NCBI RefSeq assembly: GCF_040126055.1
Contig: NZ_CP143541.1
Location: 1,674,001 to 1,738,000 of the forward strand
Direction of reading: 5' to 3'
From: Pseudalkalibacillus sp. SCS-8
Lineage (GTDB): Bacteria; Bacillota; Bacilli; Bacillales; Fictibacillaceae
DNA: 64,000 nucleotides
The notes under the pieces are model-generated. The model did no database searches. It was not told the DNA's origin and saw nothing but the letters and a program-made list of their open reading frames with translations. Position numbers and translations under genes: made by a program. Shown piece after piece: positions 36,568 to 44,849 of the stretch (the stretch's first letter is position 1; each line of letters begins with the position of its first letter).

Positions 36568-37155
36568 ATGACAAAAGCGCATATGAATCGAAAGGTTGAT
36601 GGATTCCTTAGGAAATCGACAAAGTGGAAGGAAGAGTTTGAGCAGTTGAGAAGAATCGTGCTGGACTGTGAGCTGACAGAAGATTTCAAGTGGATGCATC
36701 CCTGTTACACATTCGAGGATAAAAATATCGTCTTGATACATGGGTTTAAAGATTATTGTGCACTTCTTTTCCACAAGGGGGCCTTGTTGCAGGATCCCGA
36801 ACAGATTCTGGTCCAACAGACAGAGAATGTACAGGCTGCCAGGCAGATCCGGTTCACTGAAGCGAAAGAAATCATTGATATGGAACCGATTTTGAAAGCG
36901 TATATATCTGAAGCGATTGAAATTGAAAAAGCTGGTTTGAAAGTAGAAAAGAAAGCCGAATACCCAATTCCTGAAGAACTTCAGAACAAATTCGTTGAAC
37001 TCCCTGCCTTGAAAGAAGCTTTTGAAGGATTGACCCCAGGACGGCAAAGAGCATACATCCTCTATATTTCCAAAGCCAAACAATCCAAAACCCGAGAGGC
37101 AAGGGTTGATAAATATGTCCAGCAAATCCTTGATGGTAAAGGTTTGAATGATTAA
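36568..37155 (+). CDS. YdeI-family protein (DUF1801)
   Basis: 195 residues matching the YdeI/DUF1801 family, whose fold resembles frataxin; B. subtilis YdeI was linked to iron homeostasis only by structure. Typical features are the DFKWMHPCYTFEDKNIVLIHGFKDY segment (within residues 40-66) and the C-terminal GRQRAYILYISKAKQSKTRE. GCGGAGG precedes the ATG at 36568. Confidence 0.82.
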   Translation: MTKAHMNRKVDGFLRKSTKWKEEFEQLRRIVLDCELTEDFKWMHPCYTFEDKNIVLIHGFKDYCALLFHKGALLQDPEQILVQQTENVQAARQIRFTEAKEIIDMEPILKAYISEAIEIEKAGLKVEKKAEYPIPEELQNKFVELPALKEAFEGLTPGRQRAYILYISKAKQSKTREARVDKYVQQILDGKGLND

Positions 37156-37198
37156 GAGGTTCTTAGACAAAAAATATCATTACTTCCACCTAAAGAAT

Positions 37199-37227
37199 GA
37201 AAGTTGATTAGGCTCTTTTCATACAAT
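37199..37227 (+). promoter_or_regulatory. Candidate sigma-E promoter of cwlJ
   Basis: The -10 CATACAAT (37220-37227) is a textbook sigma-E hexamer-octamer; GAAAGTT (37199-37205) sits 14 bp upstream. cwlJ is under sigma-E in B. subtilis. Confidence 0.55.
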
Positions 37228-37245
37228 ACATCTGAGGTGAAAAAA

Positions 37246-37683
37246 ATGCCGAGAATAAAATACACAAATTCGGATGTAGCCTTAATGGCAAGGATGATGA
37301 GAGCGGAAGCTGAAGGCGAAGGTAAACAAGGTATGCTGTATGTTGGGAATATAATCGTCAATCGTGCTAATGCGGATTGTTTGGATTTTACAGAGGTAAG
37401 GACGATTCCACAAGTCATTTATCAAGTGCAAGGAGGGAACTACTCTTTTGAAGCTGTTCAAAAGGGTAATGTTTTTTATAACAGAGCGAGGTCTGCTGAG
37501 AAAAGATTAGCAAAAAAGAATTTGGATTATTGGAGAGAACACCCGGCGAAATATTCGCTCTGGTATTTTAACCCCTATGGTCCTTGTCCTTCCACTTGGT
37601 TTGGTCAACCTTTTGCTGGTCAATACAAAAACCATTGTTTTTATGAACCGGCAGCTGGTACATGTGCAAGTGTTTATGTCTGA
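37246..37683 (+). CDS. cwlJ: Spore cortex-lytic enzyme CwlJ
   Basis: A 145-residue SleB/CwlJ-type cell-wall hydrolase that degrades cortex peptidoglycan during germination; in B. subtilis it responds to Ca-dipicolinate and needs GerQ. Recognisable segments are MARMMRAEAEGEGKQGM with the catalytic Glu, PAKYSLWYFNPYG and the Cys-rich end CFYEPAAGTCASVYV. There is no signal peptide, as in CwlJ rather than SleB, which fits assembly in the coat from the mother cell. The ATG at 37246 follows TGAGGTG; the longer frame was rejected. gerQ is not adjacent. Confidence 0.92.
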   Translation: MPRIKYTNSDVALMARMMRAEAEGEGKQGMLYVGNIIVNRANADCLDFTEVRTIPQVIYQVQGGNYSFEAVQKGNVFYNRARSAEKRLAKKNLDYWREHPAKYSLWYFNPYGPCPSTWFGQPFAGQYKNHCFYEPAAGTCASVYV

Positions 37684-37707
37684 TTGCATGTATGAAACTT
37701 TAGAGAA

Positions 37708-37741
37708 AAGCCAATTCCTTAACAAGAATTGGCCTTTTTTC
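37708..37741 (+). terminator. cwlJ terminator
   Basis: CCAATTC / GAATTGG stem extended by AAG / CTT and a T run. Confidence 0.82.
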
Positions 37742-37883
37742 ATTTGGAAGAGTATGTGGTTTGTGTAAACGGGCTTATGAGTTCCACTTCCTCTGTGCAT
37801 TAGATTTGGATGAACGGCCATGTATTGTGTAAACTAACCATTGATGAATTTATAAACGTAAGAATGAAAGGTGCGTATTTGTC

Positions 37884-38918
37884 ATGAGAGCTGTTCAAGT
37901 AACGGGATATGGAGATCTTGATAAATTAGAAATCGTTGAAAAACCGATACCTGAGCCGAAAAGCAATGAAGTCCTCATTGAGATTAAGGCTTGTGCGATT
38001 AATAACACTGAAATCTGGATGAGGGAAGGAGCCTATGGGACAGGAACGAAATCAGGCTGGAGACCAGAGGGTGTGCAGTTTCCAAGGGTGCCTGGTTCGG
38101 ATATTACCGGTCGGGTCGTGAAAATAGGAAGTGAAGTTGATGAAAGTAAGTTAGGGGAGGATGTCGTTCTATTCCCATTTACATCAAGTGGTAAGGCAGG
38201 GGAAGAACATATTTCAGATGACATGTCTTTCATTGGATCTGAGTACGATGGAGGATATGCTGAATATGTTGTTTGGCCAGCAGACCTCTGTTATGAAATG
38301 CCTCTAACTGACTATATCGACAGTGCGGTTTTCTCTGTCAGTGGGATGACTGCATGGCATATGGTTGAACAAATTCAGGCTAAACCAGGAGAAACGGTAA
38401 TGGTGACCGGTGCGAATGGTGGGGTAGGTTCATTGAACATCCAAATCGCTTCAAAAGTATTCGGTGCAAATGTGATTGCGATCGTAGGGGATTTAGCCTT
38501 AGCAGATAAAATGAAGGAACTAGGGGCCACCCATGTCCTGTCTTATAAATCTGACAATCTTAGTGAGGAAATATTGGCAGTGAACGGGGGTCCAATTGAC
38601 TCTGTTTTAGATGTGGTTGGCGATGCGCTTTTTTCAACCTCACTGCAAGTATTGAAGAAAGGCGGGAAATTTTGTACGTCTGGATCTGCAGGTGGTCAAA
38701 AAACGGAGCTTGATTTTAGAACCATGTATTTAAAACACATCACTTTATATGGTTCCGTCTTAGGAACAAGAGAAGATTTCAAGAAGATGCTCAACGCGAT
38801 TTCAGAAGGCAAAATTAAACCGGTTATTGATCGTACATTCCCGTTGGAACAAGCCAGGGAAGCACAAAGTTATTTCAAAAATTCAGGGAAGCTGGGAAAA
38901 ATCGTATTACTTCCATAA
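37884..38918 (+). CDS. Zinc-independent MDR-type NAD(P)H:quinone/alkenal oxidoreductase
   Basis: A 344-residue medium-chain reductase. The N-terminal GroES-like domain has NNTEIWMREGAYG in place of the zinc-binding Cys motif. The Rossmann domain shows VTGANGGVGSLNIQIA, and the C-terminus ends with the usual GKLGKIVLLP. Relatives reduce quinones or activated alkenes with NADPH; the substrate is not predictable. GAAAGGTG precedes the ATG. It stands alone, with a terminator after it. Confidence 0.85.
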   Translation: MRAVQVTGYGDLDKLEIVEKPIPEPKSNEVLIEIKACAINNTEIWMREGAYGTGTKSGWRPEGVQFPRVPGSDITGRVVKIGSEVDESKLGEDVVLFPFTSSGKAGEEHISDDMSFIGSEYDGGYAEYVVWPADLCYEMPLTDYIDSAVFSVSGMTAWHMVEQIQAKPGETVMVTGANGGVGSLNIQIASKVFGANVIAIVGDLALADKMKELGATHVLSYKSDNLSEEILAVNGGPIDSVLDVVGDALFSTSLQVLKKGGKFCTSGSAGGQKTELDFRTMYLKHITLYGSVLGTREDFKKMLNAISEGKIKPVIDRTFPLEQAREAQSYFKNSGKLGKIVLLP

Positions 38919-38930
38919 ATATAAACGTTT

Positions 38931-38961
38931 AGTAAACCGCCTCGAATAGAGGTGGTTTACT
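38931..38961 (+). terminator. Terminator of the MDR oxidoreductase gene
   Basis: A 13-bp stem AGTAAACCGCCTC / GAGGTGGTTTACT (one G-U pair) with a 5-nt loop and a modest T-rich tail. Confidence 0.78.
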
Positions 38962-39069
38962 TCGTTTCAGAAGGATTTTAGAAGGGATGTGCCACTTTTT
39001 GTATAATAAGTTAGGTATGCAAATGTCTTATTAAACCGAGTCCATTAAATTAAATCAGGGAGAGTATTG

Positions 39070-39441
39070 ATGAACCTTAAAAGCATTGTTATTGTTTTAT
39101 CCGTTTGTTTAAATCTTGTGTTCGGTATCGTTTTCTTGAATGATGTTAAGAAAGAGGGTCCTGTCGAAGTCGGCCTCTCATTTAAAGAAGCAGTCAGAAC
39201 CGAAAATTATGGGTCTGTTGATCGTCTTATTGCTGAAGGACGAAATCAGCATATTACTGAGGATCTCTTAATTAAGGTTAATGGATTAATGAGTGGTGGG
39301 ACAAGCTATAAAACTTATCAATTGCTGAAATTTGATAACGGTGAAATGGTTCTACTGAACTTAACGCCAAACAAAAAATTTGAAATACAGAATGTTGTGA
39401 TTGTTCCAGAAGAGCAGAAATCGATATTTGAAAATGAGTAA
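39070..39441 (+). CDS. Small membrane-anchored or secreted protein of unknown function
   Basis: 123 residues with an N-terminal hydrophobic segment (about 3-24) and a soluble remainder with GLSFKEAVRTENYGSVDRLIAEGRN. Family not recognised. CAGGGAGAG precedes the ATG at 39070; an in-frame TTG one codon earlier is possible. Confidence 0.65.
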   Translation: MNLKSIVIVLSVCLNLVFGIVFLNDVKKEGPVEVGLSFKEAVRTENYGSVDRLIAEGRNQHITEDLLIKVNGLMSGGTSYKTYQLLKFDNGEMVLLNLTPNKKFEIQNVVIVPEEQKSIFENE

Positions 39442-39472
39442 GGAGCACCCAATGTTCAGAGGGTACTCCTTT
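39440..39472 (+). terminator. Terminator after the 39.1-kb gene
   Basis: AAGGAG-ACCC / GGGT-CTCCTT stem with single bulges and a short T tract; lies between convergent genes. Confidence 0.65.
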
Positions 39473-39485
39473 AGATTATCCTTCA

Positions 39486-40265
39486 TTATGATTCACTATG
39501 GTTTTCCTGAAAAGATTTGTTCGAAGGTGCAAACCATCCAAGTAAGGCGATCCCTACCAGAACTCCGTAGAATATAAGTGTCCAAGCTGTACTATGAGGG
39601 AAATGATGGTCCAGAACCCCAATATCTTTATGCGCAAGTGTAATGACAGCGAGCTTGACTCCGACCCATGCCACAATCGCATAGGCTGTTGTTTCTAAAG
39701 CAGGGCGCTTTTCAAGAAGTTGCACGAACCACGTTGCCGCATATTTGATCAGGACAAGTCCTGCAATCCCACCCAGTACTACGACGATGAATTGTCCACC
39801 ATCCATACCGCCAAAATCTCTAAGAGGGGAATCTGGAAGGCCAAGTGCTAGGGCAACAGCAGCAAGTATAGAATCGATCGCAAAAGCCAAATCTGCTACG
39901 GCGATCTTTCCTACTGTCGGCCAGAAGCCTTTCCCGGCAGCTTCTTCTTCCTCTTCTTTATGGATGTTTTCATTTTTCTTCCCAAATCGAGCCTTTATGA
40001 CGTGCTTAAGTCCTAAGTAAAGAAGATATGCAGCCCCAATTGCTTGGATTTGCCATACATTTGCAATGAAAGAAATGGCGAAAAGAGCTAAAAACCGGAA
40101 GGCGAACGCCATAATTATGCCATATCGGATCGCTTTTTCCTTTTCATCATCTGGTAAATGCTTGGCAATAACAGCAAGTACAAGAGCGTTATCCGCAGAT
40201 AATAATCCTTCTAAACCAATTAAAATCAATAATGTCCAACCATATTCCAGCCAAATCGAATCCAC
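39486..40265 (-). CDS. TerC-family integral membrane protein (YkoY-like)
   Basis: 259 residues with about seven to eight membrane helices. TerC hallmarks are visible: GLEGLLSADNALVLAV near the N-terminus, the YLGLKHVI region and AVADLAFAIDSILAAVAL with the conserved acidic residues inside membrane helices. Members are linked to manganese export or metalation of secreted enzymes. The GTG at 40265 is preferred (AAAGGAG 7 bp upstream). No yybP-ykoY manganese riboswitch was seen in the 5' region, unlike ykoY of B. subtilis. Confidence 0.88.
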   Translation of the reverse strand: MDSIWLEYGWTLLILIGLEGLLSADNALVLAVIAKHLPDDEKEKAIRYGIIMAFAFRFLALFAISFIANVWQIQAIGAAYLLYLGLKHVIKARFGKKNENIHKEEEEEAAGKGFWPTVGKIAVADLAFAIDSILAAVALALGLPDSPLRDFGGMDGGQFIVVVLGGIAGLVLIKYAATWFVQLLEKRPALETTAYAIVAWVGVKLAVITLAHKDIGVLDHHFPHSTAWTLIFYGVLVGIALLGWFAPSNKSFQENHSES

Positions 40266-40387
40266 AAAAAGACTCCTTTCTAAAAACAAAAACGATTATG
40301 TAAGAACGGCGGTAACTTTCAATTCCTACCCTGTGATTATATTACCACTTTTCAATGATCTAATTCACGCTATAACCCTTAGGCATC

Positions 40388-40705
40388 CTAATTTTTGTAA
40401 TGAGTAAAAGAGTGATCAAGTTTATAGATATCGAAATAGGATCTATGATTTTTGGTTCTGACTTTTACGATATATTCATCCTTCCCGGTTGATATATGAT
40501 AGGTTTTTCCTTCTGATAAATAGATTTTTTTGATAGGGCTATTGTCGTTGATGATCTCAGATTTCATTGTTGGATCGGAAAGGATGCTCCTAATTTCGCT
40601 GTCTTTTTTGGATAGGGTATGATAAAGTTCCTCTGGATTCAGCCAAAACAATAAACCAGCTATAAGAATATAAAACAAATACTTTGGAATTCGCCCCTTT
40701 TTCAA
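40388..40705 (-). CDS. Small membrane-anchored protein of unknown function
   Basis: 105 residues with one N-terminal membrane helix (about 8-22) and a hydrophilic remainder. The start is TTG with GGAGAGCGG upstream. Family not recognised. It may share a transcript with the TerC gene downstream (122 bp away). Confidence 0.55.
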   Translation of the reverse strand: MKKGRIPKYLFYILIAGLLFWLNPEELYHTLSKKDSEIRSILSDPTMKSEIINDNSPIKKIYLSEGKTYHISTGKDEYIVKVRTKNHRSYFDIYKLDHSFTHYKN

Positions 40706-40918
40706 CTCGACCGCTCTCCATTCTTTACTATTTTCTAGTTTCTCCTACCTATTATCATCTATTGGTTGAAAAATTGATAGATACATATGGAAATAAAATG
40801 AAATTATGTGATGAGATATTTATCATTTTGGAGAATGGCGTAATTACGTGTCAATGATTGATGTTATAATCTTCTGTAAGTGTTAGATGTTAATATTTTA
40901 TAGATTTCTGGAGGAATC

Positions 40919-41203
40919 ATGAGTTTACCAAATTGCGATTACTGTGGAAGTTCATTCAAATGGACAACGATATTCAGGAACATCTGGGGGAGGTACAAAC
41001 CAATAACATGTGTGAATTGTGAAAGTGAAAATCATCTGAAATCCCGATCAAGAGTCTTGATGGCCGTAATTTTCACCATCTCCATGTTCATTTTAGGTTT
41101 TGCCTTTGCCAGCTTTTCATTTGAAATCAGGTTACTTTTAGTGGTGTTGGGCAGCATATTCATTTCATTCTTCATTCCATACCTCATAAAATACGAAGTT
41201 TGA
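40919..41203 (+). CDS. Two-CxxC membrane protein, TIGR04104 (cxxc_20_cxxc) type
   Basis: 94 residues: CDYC, about 20 residues later CVNC, then two membrane helices. This spacing is the signature of the cxxc_20_cxxc family, found as paralogues in Bacillaceae, function unknown. The cysteines probably bind zinc on the cytoplasmic side. TGGAGG precedes the ATG. The GNAT gene starts 17 bp downstream, so the two may be co-transcribed. Confidence 0.8.
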   Translation: MSLPNCDYCGSSFKWTTIFRNIWGRYKPITCVNCESENHLKSRSRVLMAVIFTISMFILGFAFASFSFEIRLLLVVLGSIFISFFIPYLIKYEV

Positions 41204-41219
41204 ATAAGGGGAGATTTTG

Positions 41220-41765
41220 GTGATCTATGATAAACATAAGAAGACGATAACGACGGAGAGACTTGTTCTACGAATGTTCAACACTTCTGATGCCGATGCG
41301 GTTACAAGGCTTTGCAATAATTATAATATTTATAAAAATACATTGTACTTACCGTATCCGTACGCTAAAGAGGATGCGCTTTCTTGGATTGCACGGCATA
41401 AGGATCAATTTAATGCTGATCGATCGTATGAATTTGCGATTACAGATAAAAGTACAGGTGAATTATTCGGTGCAGTCGCGTTGACGAACAACCAAACCTT
41501 TCATAATGGTGAAATCGCTTATTGGATCGGGGAAGAATTTTGGGGAAGAGGCTTCGCTACAGAGGCCTCAAAAGCGATGATACATTTTGCTTTTCACGAA
41601 AAGGACTATCATAAAGTATTCGCTCGTTTCTTCAAGTCCAATCCTGCTTCCGGAAGAGTGATGCAGAAAGTAGGTATGAAAGAAGAAGGTATATTAATTG
41701 ACCATGTTAAAAAGGAAGGTCGATTTGAAGATCTTGTGTATTATGGGTTAATTAATGCCAGATAA
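41220..41765 (+). CDS. GNAT-family N-acetyltransferase (RimJ/RimL type)
   Basis: 181 residues with the GNAT fold: the N-terminal TERLVLRMFNTSDAD, the acetyl-CoA motif GEEFWGRGFATEASKAMIHFAF and VFARFFKSNPASGRVMQKVGM near the C-terminus. Relatives acetylate ribosomal-protein N-termini or small amines; the substrate is not predictable. GTG at 41220 (AGGGGAG 5 bp upstream) is preferred over TTG at 41217. Confidence 0.88.
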   Translation: MIYDKHKKTITTERLVLRMFNTSDADAVTRLCNNYNIYKNTLYLPYPYAKEDALSWIARHKDQFNADRSYEFAITDKSTGELFGAVALTNNQTFHNGEIAYWIGEEFWGRGFATEASKAMIHFAFHEKDYHKVFARFFKSNPASGRVMQKVGMKEEGILIDHVKKEGRFEDLVYYGLINAR

Positions 41766-41802
41766 AAAAGCACCTGGATAATCGGATCCAGGTGCTTTTT
41801 TT
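41764..41802. terminator. Bidirectional terminator between convergent genes
   Basis: AAAAAAGCACCTGGAT / ATCCAGGTGCTTTTTT stem with A and T flanks serving both strands. Confidence 0.93.
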
Positions 41803-41808
41803 AAATTC

Positions 41809-42117
41809 CTATATACCGTAATACATAACAAAATAGGTAGCAAGACATAGGATGGACCCGGTGAGTAATGGTCCGAAATGCAAGGACAACTTTTCTCGTC
41901 TCGCTTTATAAGAACCCTTGGATTGTTCGGTCCGACGAGAAGCGAATTTGGTGAACAGATCTCCGTCGGAGCTTAAGATGAAAGCAATGACAATGAATAA
42001 GGATGCCCCGATGAACAACGTGCTCATAAAATCAGCAGCAAAGTATAATGACAGCACATAGAGAAATCCGATTTCAATAGATAAGACGAGTACTGTTAAA
42101 CCGATGTATCTTAGCAT
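41809..42117 (-). CDS. Small membrane protein, possibly DUF3899
   Basis: 102 residues with three predicted membrane helices and a basic loop (RRTEQSKGSYKARREKLS). It loosely resembles DUF3899; function unknown. The ATG at 42117 follows GGGGAGG. Confidence 0.62.
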   Translation of the reverse strand: MLRYIGLTVLVLSIEIGFLYVLSLYFAADFMSTLFIGASLFIVIAFILSSDGDLFTKFASRRTEQSKGSYKARREKLSLHFGPLLTGSILCLATYFVMYYGI

Positions 42118-42186
42118 TTTATCCTCCCCAGGTAATTCCTCGATTGTTCTCATTTCTCTGCATTCCCTTAATAAAACCTTTGCAAT

Positions 42187-42219
42187 TAAAAAAGCTCACC
42201 GATCGCTCGATAAGCTTTC
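42187..42219 (-). terminator. lexA terminator
   Basis: On the minus strand a 12-bp stem (AAAGCTTATCGA / TCGGTGAGCTTT, with G-U pairs) is followed by a T run, 16 bp after the lexA stop. Confidence 0.85.
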
Positions 42220-42234
42220 GTCTTACATCTGCTA

Positions 42235-42852
42235 TCAGTGAATGGTCCGGTAGACACCGATTACTTTACCTAAGATGGAAACGTGCTTCAGGATGATCGG
42301 TTCCAATGAAGCATTTTCTGGCTGTAATCGAATATAATCCTTCTCTTTGAAGAAGCGCTTAACGGTTGCTTCGTCATCTTCAGTCATCGCAACGACAATA
42401 TCTCCATTGTTGGCGGATTGCTGTTGTTTCACGATCACCATGTCACCATCATAGATTCCTGCCTCAATCATACTGTCCCCTTGGACAACTAATGCGAATA
42501 CATTGTCATCTCCGACCATATGATCTGGTAAGGGGAAATATTCTTCGATGTTCTCGATGGCTGTTATCGGTTGACCAGCTGTTACCTTACCGATGACGGG
42601 TACATTGATGGATTCGCTTTTCGGGATTGTTGTATCCATATCCTCTGTGATGACCTCGATTGCTCTCGGTTTCGTTGGATCGCGGCGGATAAGCCCTTTT
42701 TTCTCTAAACGGGACAAGTGTCCATGTACGGTTGAGCTGGAAGCGAGTCCGACCGCTTCACCGATTTCACGGACAGATGGGGGATATCCTTTATGTTTCA
42801 CTTCAAACTTTATGTAATTGAGTATGTCTTGTTGGCGCCGTGATAATTTCAT
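42235..42852 (-). CDS. lexA: SOS repressor LexA
   Basis: A 205-residue repressor (DinR). The N-terminal winged helix ([31 protein letters not shown]; recognition helix within 27-50) is followed by the S24 peptidase domain with the Ala-Gly cleavage site in KVTAGQP, catalytic Ser in [11 protein letters not shown] and Lys in the [14 protein letters not shown] segment. RecA filaments (recA at 0 kb) trigger self-cleavage. GAGGTGG precedes the ATG. It is divergent from yneA, and SOS boxes lie in the shared region. Confidence 0.97.
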   Translation of the reverse strand: MKLSRRQQDILNYIKFEVKHKGYPPSVREIGEAVGLASSSTVHGHLSRLEKKGLIRRDPTKPRAIEVITEDMDTTIPKSESINVPVIGKVTAGQPITAIENIEEYFPLPDHMVGDDNVFALVVQGDSMIEAGIYDGDMVIVKQQQSANNGDIVVAMTEDDEATVKRFFKEKDYIRLQPENASLEPIILKHVSILGKVIGVYRTIH

Positions 42853-42937
42853 TCTGTCCACCTCATTTCTCCTCTGTTGTTGAAACAAGTATACCATGTG
42901 TTCGGCGAACATACAAACATAAGTTCGAGAAAAACGG

Positions 42938-42994
42938 TTGACAAGAACGCCTGTTCTTATTACAATGAAATCAACAAATGAGAACAAATATTCG
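42938..42994 (+). promoter_or_regulatory. yneA promoter with LexA (SOS) boxes
   Basis: TTGACA (42938-42943), 17 bp, TACAAT (42961-42966). The spacer holds SOS box AGAACGCCTGTTCT (42944-42957); a second box AGAACAAATATTCG lies at 42981-42994. A weaker half-match CGAACATAC (42906) sits nearer lexA. Similar to the three-box lexA-yneA region of B. subtilis (consensus CGAAC-N4-GTTCG). Confidence 0.87.
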
Positions 42995-43011
42995 TATCGG
43001 AGGTATTTGTG

Positions 43012-43320
43012 ATGGAAAAGAGAAGACAGGGCGGTTGGTCTTTTGTTATCGTATTGGTTGTCATCATTGCGATTATGGGAAGTTATTCATATGTGAAAGC
43101 GAATTCAGAAGAAAACATCGACTATATGAATGTGAAAATTGAAGAAGGTGACACCCTATGGGCGTTATACTCTAAATATAAAGAACACCACACCTATACG
43201 AACGAAGGGTTCGTCCAATGGGTTGAAAGAAATAATGATGTTCGGGCAGAAGCTTTGAAGCCGGGGGATACAGTCCTCATACCAGTCAAAATGGATATGA
43301 AACAGGTCGCTTCCAAATAG
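43012..43320 (+). CDS. yneA: SOS cell-division suppressor YneA
   Basis: 102 residues: an N-terminal membrane anchor (about 9-26) and one LysM domain ([19 protein letters not shown] to DTVLIPV). YneA delays septation during SOS. The ATG at 43012 follows GGAGG by 8 bp. yneB follows after 15 bp in the same SOS operon. Confidence 0.93.
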   Translation: MEKRRQGGWSFVIVLVVIIAIMGSYSYVKANSEENIDYMNVKIEEGDTLWALYSKYKEHHTYTNEGFVQWVERNNDVRAEALKPGDTVLIPVKMDMKQVASK

Positions 43321-43989
<669 letters not shown>

Positions 43990-44050
43990 AATTTCATTCC
44001 CAAATACGTTAAACTAAGAGAAGCACACAAGATAAAAGGAGTTTAACGAT

Positions 44051-44278
44051 ATGCTACCGAAACATAAAATAGATCGGATTAACGAACTTTCACGTAAATC
44101 AAAGGGTGAGGGATTGACTACCAAAGAGAAAGAAGAGCAGAAAAACCTTCGTTCGGAATACTTGAAAGCGTTCAGAGGCGGTTTCAAGAATCAACTCAAA
44201 TCTGTGAAAATTATAGATCCGGAAGGAAACGATGTAACACCTGAAAAATTGAAAAATGAAAAGAAACGGGATCAATAA
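44051..44278 (+). CDS. ynzC: YnzC family protein (DUF896)
   Basis: 75 residues with the family segments IDRINELSRKSKGEGLT and KEEQKNLRSEYLKAFRGGF. YnzC is the third gene of the B. subtilis yneA SOS operon, a small two-helix protein of unknown role. AAAGGAG precedes the ATG. A strong terminator follows. Confidence 0.93.
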   Translation: MLPKHKIDRINELSRKSKGEGLTTKEKEEQKNLRSEYLKAFRGGFKNQLKSVKIIDPEGNDVTPEKLKNEKKRDQ

Positions 44279-44287
44279 TCCCTTCTA

Positions 44288-44326
44288 CAAGCCTGATTTG
44301 AGAAATTTTCAAATCGGGCTTGTTTT
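44288..44326 (+). terminator. yneA-yneB-ynzC terminator
   Basis: A 14-bp stem (CAAGCCTGATTTGA / TCAAATCGGGCTTG, one G-U pair) and a T tract, 10 bp after ynzC. Confidence 0.9.
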
Positions 44327-44394
44327 AGTATTGCGTCCTTTCTAAACTCTGGTATACTGTTATATAACACCAGCCAGAGGGAGTGGATAAATCG

Positions 44395-44673
44395 ATGTTT
44401 TCCATAACAAGTCCAGCCGTAAAGTTGTATAAAGAGGAATTGGGATTGAGCGATGGGGATGCTCTGCAGCTGTTCTGTCGATATGCCGGAAGTGAATCTG
44501 GATTATGTATCGGAGTTGAACAAGGATATCCACAAAAGGATGATTACGTTCAAGAGATTGATGGCATCCGCTTCTTCGTTCGACCTCATGAAGTGTGGTT
44601 CGTTGAAGAGATGACGATGGATTACGATGATTCAGTCGAACACTTCAGTATTGAATTACCGAGTATTGCATAG
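44395..44673 (+). CDS. HesB/YneR-family iron-sulfur-biosynthesis-like protein
   Basis: 92 residues of the HesB-like YneR type (SPAVKLYKEELGLSDGDALQLFCRY; PHEVWFVEE). Unlike true A-type carriers it has only scattered cysteines (two, in FCRYAGSESGLC), so Fe-S transfer is doubtful. The start is taken at ATG 44395; a GTG four codons upstream is possible. HesB-like proteins exist as selenoproteins in some bacteria, but no in-frame UGA is seen here. Confidence 0.82.
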   Translation: MFSITSPAVKLYKEELGLSDGDALQLFCRYAGSESGLCIGVEQGYPQKDDYVQEIDGIRFFVRPHEVWFVEEMTMDYDDSVEHFSIELPSIA

Positions 44674-44723
44674 TAAAAGGATCAACGCCTGTACCATAAC
44701 AGATGGTCGGGCGTTTTTTATTG

Positions 44724-44740
44724 GTATCAATCGTTGATAC
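44724..44740. promoter_or_regulatory. Perfect 17-bp palindrome upstream of tkt
   Basis: GTATCAA-TCG-TTGATAC, 110 bp before the tkt start. The arms are perfect, there is no T run, and it overlaps no gene, so an operator is more likely than a terminator. Regulator unknown. A promoter TTGTGA-N17-TATCAT can be read downstream (about 44774-44802). Confidence 0.5.
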
Positions 44741-44849
44741 ATAAGGAATTTTTCGACTATTTACCGTCAGTCTTGTGAATTTGACCTGGAGAGTATATCA
44801 TGAGTAGGGAATGAAAGAATAAGGGTGTAATGAAGAAAGGATGAGCGCT

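Noticed and set aside
37684..37690. UGA read as Sec at the end of cwlJ
   Set aside because: The frame after UGA gives only two more residues before another stop, and CwlJ is already full length.
40266..40390. yybP-ykoY manganese riboswitch before the TerC gene
   Set aside because: The conserved GGGGAGUA and GCCUACU-type segments are not found, and the leader is too short.
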